Origin: Pseudocalidococcus sp964653145
GTDB taxonomy: Bacteria > Cyanobacteriota > Cyanobacteriia > Thermosynechococcales > Thermosynechococcaceae
Assembly: GCA_964653145.1 (NCBI GenBank)
Contig: CAZZCG010000001.1
Coordinates: forward strand, 124,001 to 188,000
Length of the DNA stretch: 64,000 bases
Reading direction: 5' to 3'
Part shown: piece by piece, positions 61,430 to 64,000 of the stretch
Numbering within the stretch: the stretch's first letter is position 1
Layout of the letters: every line of letters starts with the position of its first letter
Notes under the pieces: generated by a model
Told to the model about the DNA's origin: nothing
What the model saw: the letters and a program-made list of their open reading frames with translations, nothing else
Databases searched by the model: none
Program-made: the position numbers and the translations under genes

Positions 61430-62143
61430 ATGAGCAGCAATTTAGCAATGCAACTTCGGGAAGGCACCAAAAAGGCCCATACCATGGCTGAAAATGTGGG
61501 CTTTGTCCGCTGCTTCTTGAAAGGGACGGTGGAGAAAACCTCCTATCGTAAGCTGGTTGCCTCCTTGTACTACGTGTATAGTGCCATTGAAGAGGAAATG
61601 CAGCGGCTGCAGGATCACCCCATTGTCAGCAAAATCTATTTTCCGGAACTGAATCGTAAACACAGCCTGGAACGGGATTTATCCTTCTACTTTGGTGCCA
61701 ACTGGCGTGAGCAAATTTCCCCATCCCCAGCCACCCAGGCCTATGTGACCCGCATCCACGAAATTGCTGAAACAGCCCCTGAACTTTTGATTGCCCACTC
61801 CTACACCCGTTATTTAGGCGATCTTTCCGGGGGACAGATCCTCAAAGGCATTGCCGAGCGGGCCATGAACCTGACCGATGGGGGCACAGCCTTCTACACC
61901 TTTGAAACCATCAGTGACGAAAAAGCCTTCAAAGCCAACTACCGGCAAACCCTGGATGATTTGAATTTAGATCAAGAAACCATTGCTCGGATTGTTGAGG
62001 AAGCCAATGCCGCCTTTGGGATGAACATGAAACTCTTCCAAGAGCTCGAGGGCAACTTAGTCAAAGCCATAGGTCAGTTGTTGTTCAATTCCTTAACCCG
62101 TCGGAAAATGCAGGGCAGTACCGAATTGGCCACCGCCGAATAG
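61430..62143 (+). CDS. ho1: Heme oxygenase 1
   Basis: From the ATG at 61430 it has 237 residues starting MSSNLAMQLREGTKKAHTMA, with the proximal His in the KKAHTMAENVGFVRCFLKG stretch, then EEEMQRLQDHPIVSKIYFPE, AHSYTRYLGDLSGGQILKGI and FNSLTRRKMQGS. It opens heme to biliverdin IX-alpha, the first step toward phycobilins. The ATG five codons upstream (61415) is not conserved. A candidate terminator follows at 62185. Confidence 0.93.
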   Translation: MSSNLAMQLREGTKKAHTMAENVGFVRCFLKGTVEKTSYRKLVASLYYVYSAIEEEMQRLQDHPIVSKIYFPELNRKHSLERDLSFYFGANWREQISPSPATQAYVTRIHEIAETAPELLIAHSYTRYLGDLSGGQILKGIAERAMNLTDGGTAFYTFETISDEKAFKANYRQTLDDLNLDQETIARIVEEANAAFGMNMKLFQELEGNLVKAIGQLLFNSLTRRKMQGSTELATAE

Positions 62144-62464
62144 GTTTAACTGCGACTCAGTGACACACAACAATGAACATCTTGGGGGCCGATCGGATCA
62201 GGCTCCTTTTTTTGGGCCCTAATACCCTGCCATGATGAGGTGTGTACCCGCCCAAGGTGCGCCGTCAAACTCCTATATACCGCTGTTGATCGCCCCTATC
62301 TCGGGTTTTGCCACCAGCTTCTGAGAGAACCGTCTCGGGCAATGCTAGAGTCAAACCAATTGTGACCTCGATCAACGATGCTAAATTTCTCCACGTGCCT
62401 AAGCACAATTGAGTAAATCCAAATCTTACTCCTTAAAACCTATTTAGACGCCTAAATTTCACCA
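62144..62464. other. ho1-ftsE intergenic region
   Basis: The 321 bases hold the ho1 terminator near the left end and should hold the ftsEX promoter on the right. I see no RNA gene or coding frame. Confidence 0.4.
62185..62213 (+). terminator. Possible Rho-independent terminator of ho1
   Basis: GGGGCC pairs with GGCTCC over a 10-base loop (six pairs, one G-T), followed by seven T. The stem is short, so the call is moderate. Confidence 0.45.
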
Positions 62465-63271
62465 ATGCTGAATGCTGTTTCCGCTAATCAACCGCAGCCA
62501 ACCCGGCCTGCCTCCCCTCCCCTCGAGACGCTCGCCAATGCATCGTTTTTGAGTTTGCAATTGCAGCAGGTGACGAAACGATATCGCTCGGGACGGTTTT
62601 GCTTGGATGGGGTGGATTTTCAACTCCAGGCCGGAACCTTTGCCTTGTTAACGGGGCCCTCGGGGGCGGGAAAATCAACGCTTTTGAAACTGTTTTATGG
62701 CGCTGAACACCCGGATCGGGGTCAAGTCCTCGTCCAAGGCCAGGCGGTGAATCGGTTACGGGGTCGGGACTTGGCCTATTTGCGGCGGCAGGTGGGGGTC
62801 ATTTTTCAGGACTACAAGCTCTTAGAACGGCGGACTGTGGCGGAAAATGTGGCCTTTGTCTTGGCGGCGCGGGGCCTGGCCTGGGCAGAAATTCAACGGC
62901 GGGTGCCAGCGGCCTTAAACCTCGTGGGCCTGGGGGATCGGGGGAATTGTTTTCCAGATGTGCTTTCGGGGGGGGAACAACAGCGAGTCAGCATTGCCCG
63001 GGCCATTGTTGGTCAACCTCGAATCTTGTTAGCGGATGAACCCACCGGAAATTTAGATCGAAATAATGCCCTACAGGTCTTGAAGATTCTTCAACAACTG
63101 AACAAAAAGGGTTTGACGGTACTCATGACCACCCATGATCCCCATTTAGTTGAGATGGCCCAGGCCCCGGTGTGGCAAATTAAATCCGGGCGGCTCCTGG
63201 CCATGGCACCTCAGCAGGGGAGTCCATCTACAGCAGAAACAGGAGTTCAAAACCATGATCGGGCGGAGTAA
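62465..63271 (+). CDS. ftsE: FtsE cell-division ATP-binding protein
   Basis: The 268-residue protein has a short hydrophilic N-terminus, then the ATPase: LLTGPSGAGKSTLLKLFYGAE (Walker A), VGVIFQDYKLLERRTVAENV (Q-loop region), LSGGEQQRVSIARAI (ABC signature), LLADEPTGNLD (Walker B) and the switch His in TTHDPHLV. The VIFQDYKLL phrase is specific to FtsE. With FtsX it controls peptidoglycan hydrolysis at division. The N-terminal 30 residues are longer than in E. coli. It overlaps ftsX by 17 bases. Confidence 0.92.
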   Translation: MLNAVSANQPQPTRPASPPLETLANASFLSLQLQQVTKRYRSGRFCLDGVDFQLQAGTFALLTGPSGAGKSTLLKLFYGAEHPDRGQVLVQGQAVNRLRGRDLAYLRRQVGVIFQDYKLLERRTVAENVAFVLAARGLAWAEIQRRVPAALNLVGLGDRGNCFPDVLSGGEQQRVSIARAIVGQPRILLADEPTGNLDRNNALQVLKILQQLNKKGLTVLMTTHDPHLVEMAQAPVWQIKSGRLLAMAPQQGSPSTAETGVQNHDRAE

Positions 63272-64000
63272 ACCCTCGGGCTGGCACACCTCAGAAACCC
63301 TAACTCGGGCTCGCTACTTGGCTCGGGAAACCCAATTGGGACTCTGGCGGGGCGGTTGGTTAAATGGGGCAGCTGTCTTGACGGTGGCGGTGTTGCTGTT
63401 TTTGTTTGGCTTTGGGTTTAATGTGGCCACGCAAATTGACACGGCCTTTCAGCAACTGGGCAGTCGATTGGAAATTACCGCCTATCTGGAACCCAACCAG
63501 GCCCCGGAGCCGATCCAACCACAATTGGAGCAATTACCCAACATCGCCACGGTGGTTTTAGTCAGCAAAGACCAGGCCTGGCGGGAACTTTTACAGGATT
63601 TAGGGGCTCCAGACCTGGCGACAGCTCAGGAAAATCAGGGTCTGATGCAAAACCCCCTTGTGGATGAGTTTAAGATCGTGGCCAGCCGCGGTGAAGATGT
63701 TCCGGAACTGGCGGAAGCGGTCGAAACCATTCCGGGAATTCAGTCGGTGCAGTATTTGGATCAAGCTCTAGCCAGCTTGCAAACCCTAAGCCAAAGCGCG
63801 CAACGGTTGGGGGGAATTTTGGTTATTGCCCTCGGGATTACCGCTGTTGCCGTCATTGCCACCGTGATGCAGTTATTAGCTGTTGTTCGGCAACCAGAAA
63901 TTGAAATTATGGAATTGGTTGGGGCCACTCCCCGCTGGATTTATTTCCCCTTCTTAGTCCAAGGGGCCGGTTTGGGGATGATCGGGGGCTTCTTGGCCTG
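63255..64000 (+). CDS. ftsX: FtsX permease, 3' end outside window
   Basis: The ATG at 63255 lies within the end of ftsE. The visible 248 codons show a hydrophilic N-terminus (TLTRARYLARETQLGLWRGG), the first helix (VLTVAVLLFLFGFGFNVATQ), the extracellular loop with LGSRLEITAYLEPNQAP and TVVLVSKDQAWRELLQDL, and the second and third helices (LGGILVIALGITAVAVIATV, then EIEIMELVGATPRWIYFPFL). All match FtsX. The reading frame runs off the window. Confidence 0.93.
   Translation, partial: MIGRSKPSGWHTSETLTRARYLARETQLGLWRGGWLNGAAVLTVAVLLFLFGFGFNVATQIDTAFQQLGSRLEITAYLEPNQAPEPIQPQLEQLPNIATVVLVSKDQAWRELLQDLGAPDLATAQENQGLMQNPLVDEFKIVASRGEDVPELAEAVETIPGIQSVQYLDQALASLQTLSQSAQRLGGILVIALGITAVAVIATVMQLLAVVRQPEIEIMELVGATPRWIYFPFLVQGAGLGMIGGFLA

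Larger units (their letters stand above)
1..64000. repeat. Hyper-iterated CCAGGCC/GGCCTGG motif
   Basis: A 7-mer, CCAGGCC or its complement GGCCTGG, often as the 10-bp palindrome CCAGGCCTGG, recurs through coding and non-coding DNA on both strands. By eye, the first 1.2 kb holds seven sites (61, 252, 363, 516, 586, 635, 1143); chance at even base composition predicts about 0.15. I found none in 55094-55919 or between 56110 and 58431, and only one in the 2.3-kb gene at 19821-22151. The spread resembles HIP1 (GCGATCGC) in other cyanobacteria, which I did not notice here. It contains both a CCWGG and a GGCC methylation-type site. Its function is not known from the sequence. Confidence 0.85.

Noticed and set aside
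1..64000. CRISPR arrays, tRNA or rRNA genes and insertion sequences
   Set aside because: No regularly spaced repeats, no tRNA-like T-loop/anticodon patterns in the gaps and no transposase frame were found on reading.

Overview
The window is about 64 kb of a unicellular cyanobacterial chromosome at roughly 50% GC. Lineage markers are a DnaE C-terminal half that starts with a 36-residue split-intein fragment, heme oxygenase of the phycobilin pathway, a thylakoid-curvature (CAAD/CurT-type) protein, a GH57 glucan branching enzyme, phosphoketolase, a bestrophin-type channel, a FurC/PerR-type Fur protein without CxxC motifs, and several small cyanobacteria-only families. A 7-mer, CCAGGCC/GGCCTGG (often as the palindrome CCAGGCCTGG), is scattered through genes and gaps at several copies per kb, in the manner of the HIP1 palindrome of other cyanobacteria. 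A relative of Synechococcus sp. PCC 6312 or Thermosynechococcaceae is plausible, but this is an inference.

Layout. 0-19.5 kb: housekeeping and signalling genes: a partial SDR, pyrR, perR, bestrophin, a secreted TPR-CHAT protease-like protein, a PIN/TRAM membrane protein, a glycine-zipper protein next to a PAS/GAF/GGDEF cyclase, comEC, a small CDF transporter, a GNAT-like protein, a HAD phosphatase, holA and a small envelope-type cluster (DUF948, YtxH). 19.6-22.4 kb: an AT-richer block with one 776-residue three-domain gene (CgeB-like, methyltransferase, acyltransferase), bounded by 37-bp direct repeats. 22.5-51.2 kb: mostly core genes (xfp, msrA, zinc CDF, DUF1825, aminotransferase IV, DM13, DUF427, ftsH, HEAT protein, dnaE-C, pentapeptide protein, ssb, DUF922, CurT-like, DUF2232, GH57, CHASE2-kinase, DUF928, prlC, GGDEF-EAL), with one PIN toxin-antitoxin pair and one Uma2 gene. 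58.6-64 kb: dnaK, tsaE, ho1, ftsE and the start of ftsX.

The most unusual part is 51.4-58.5 kb. The acetyl-CoA synthetase gene acs is intact, but around it lie three separate broken pieces of acs: a displaced 3' end (52114-52274), a displaced 5' end with leader (55920-56157) and an internal 5' piece (58432-58496). The spaces between the pieces hold conflict genes: a CdiA-type nuclease with a probable immunity partner, a MntA-HepT pair, an AIPR-family abortive-infection-type gene and a decayed hicBA pair. The three 5' sequences differ like different alleles, and several breakpoints fall at or within a few bases of the GGCCTGG motif. I read this as repeated insertion of defence cassettes next to acs by recombination that rebuilt the gene each time and left the old end behind. 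No integrase or transposase is visible.

Metabolic links are modest: phosphoketolase releases acetyl-phosphate and Acs activates acetate, so both feed acetyl-CoA, but they are 28 kb apart. FtsE and FtsX overlap and form one unit. No tRNA, rRNA or CRISPR array was seen.
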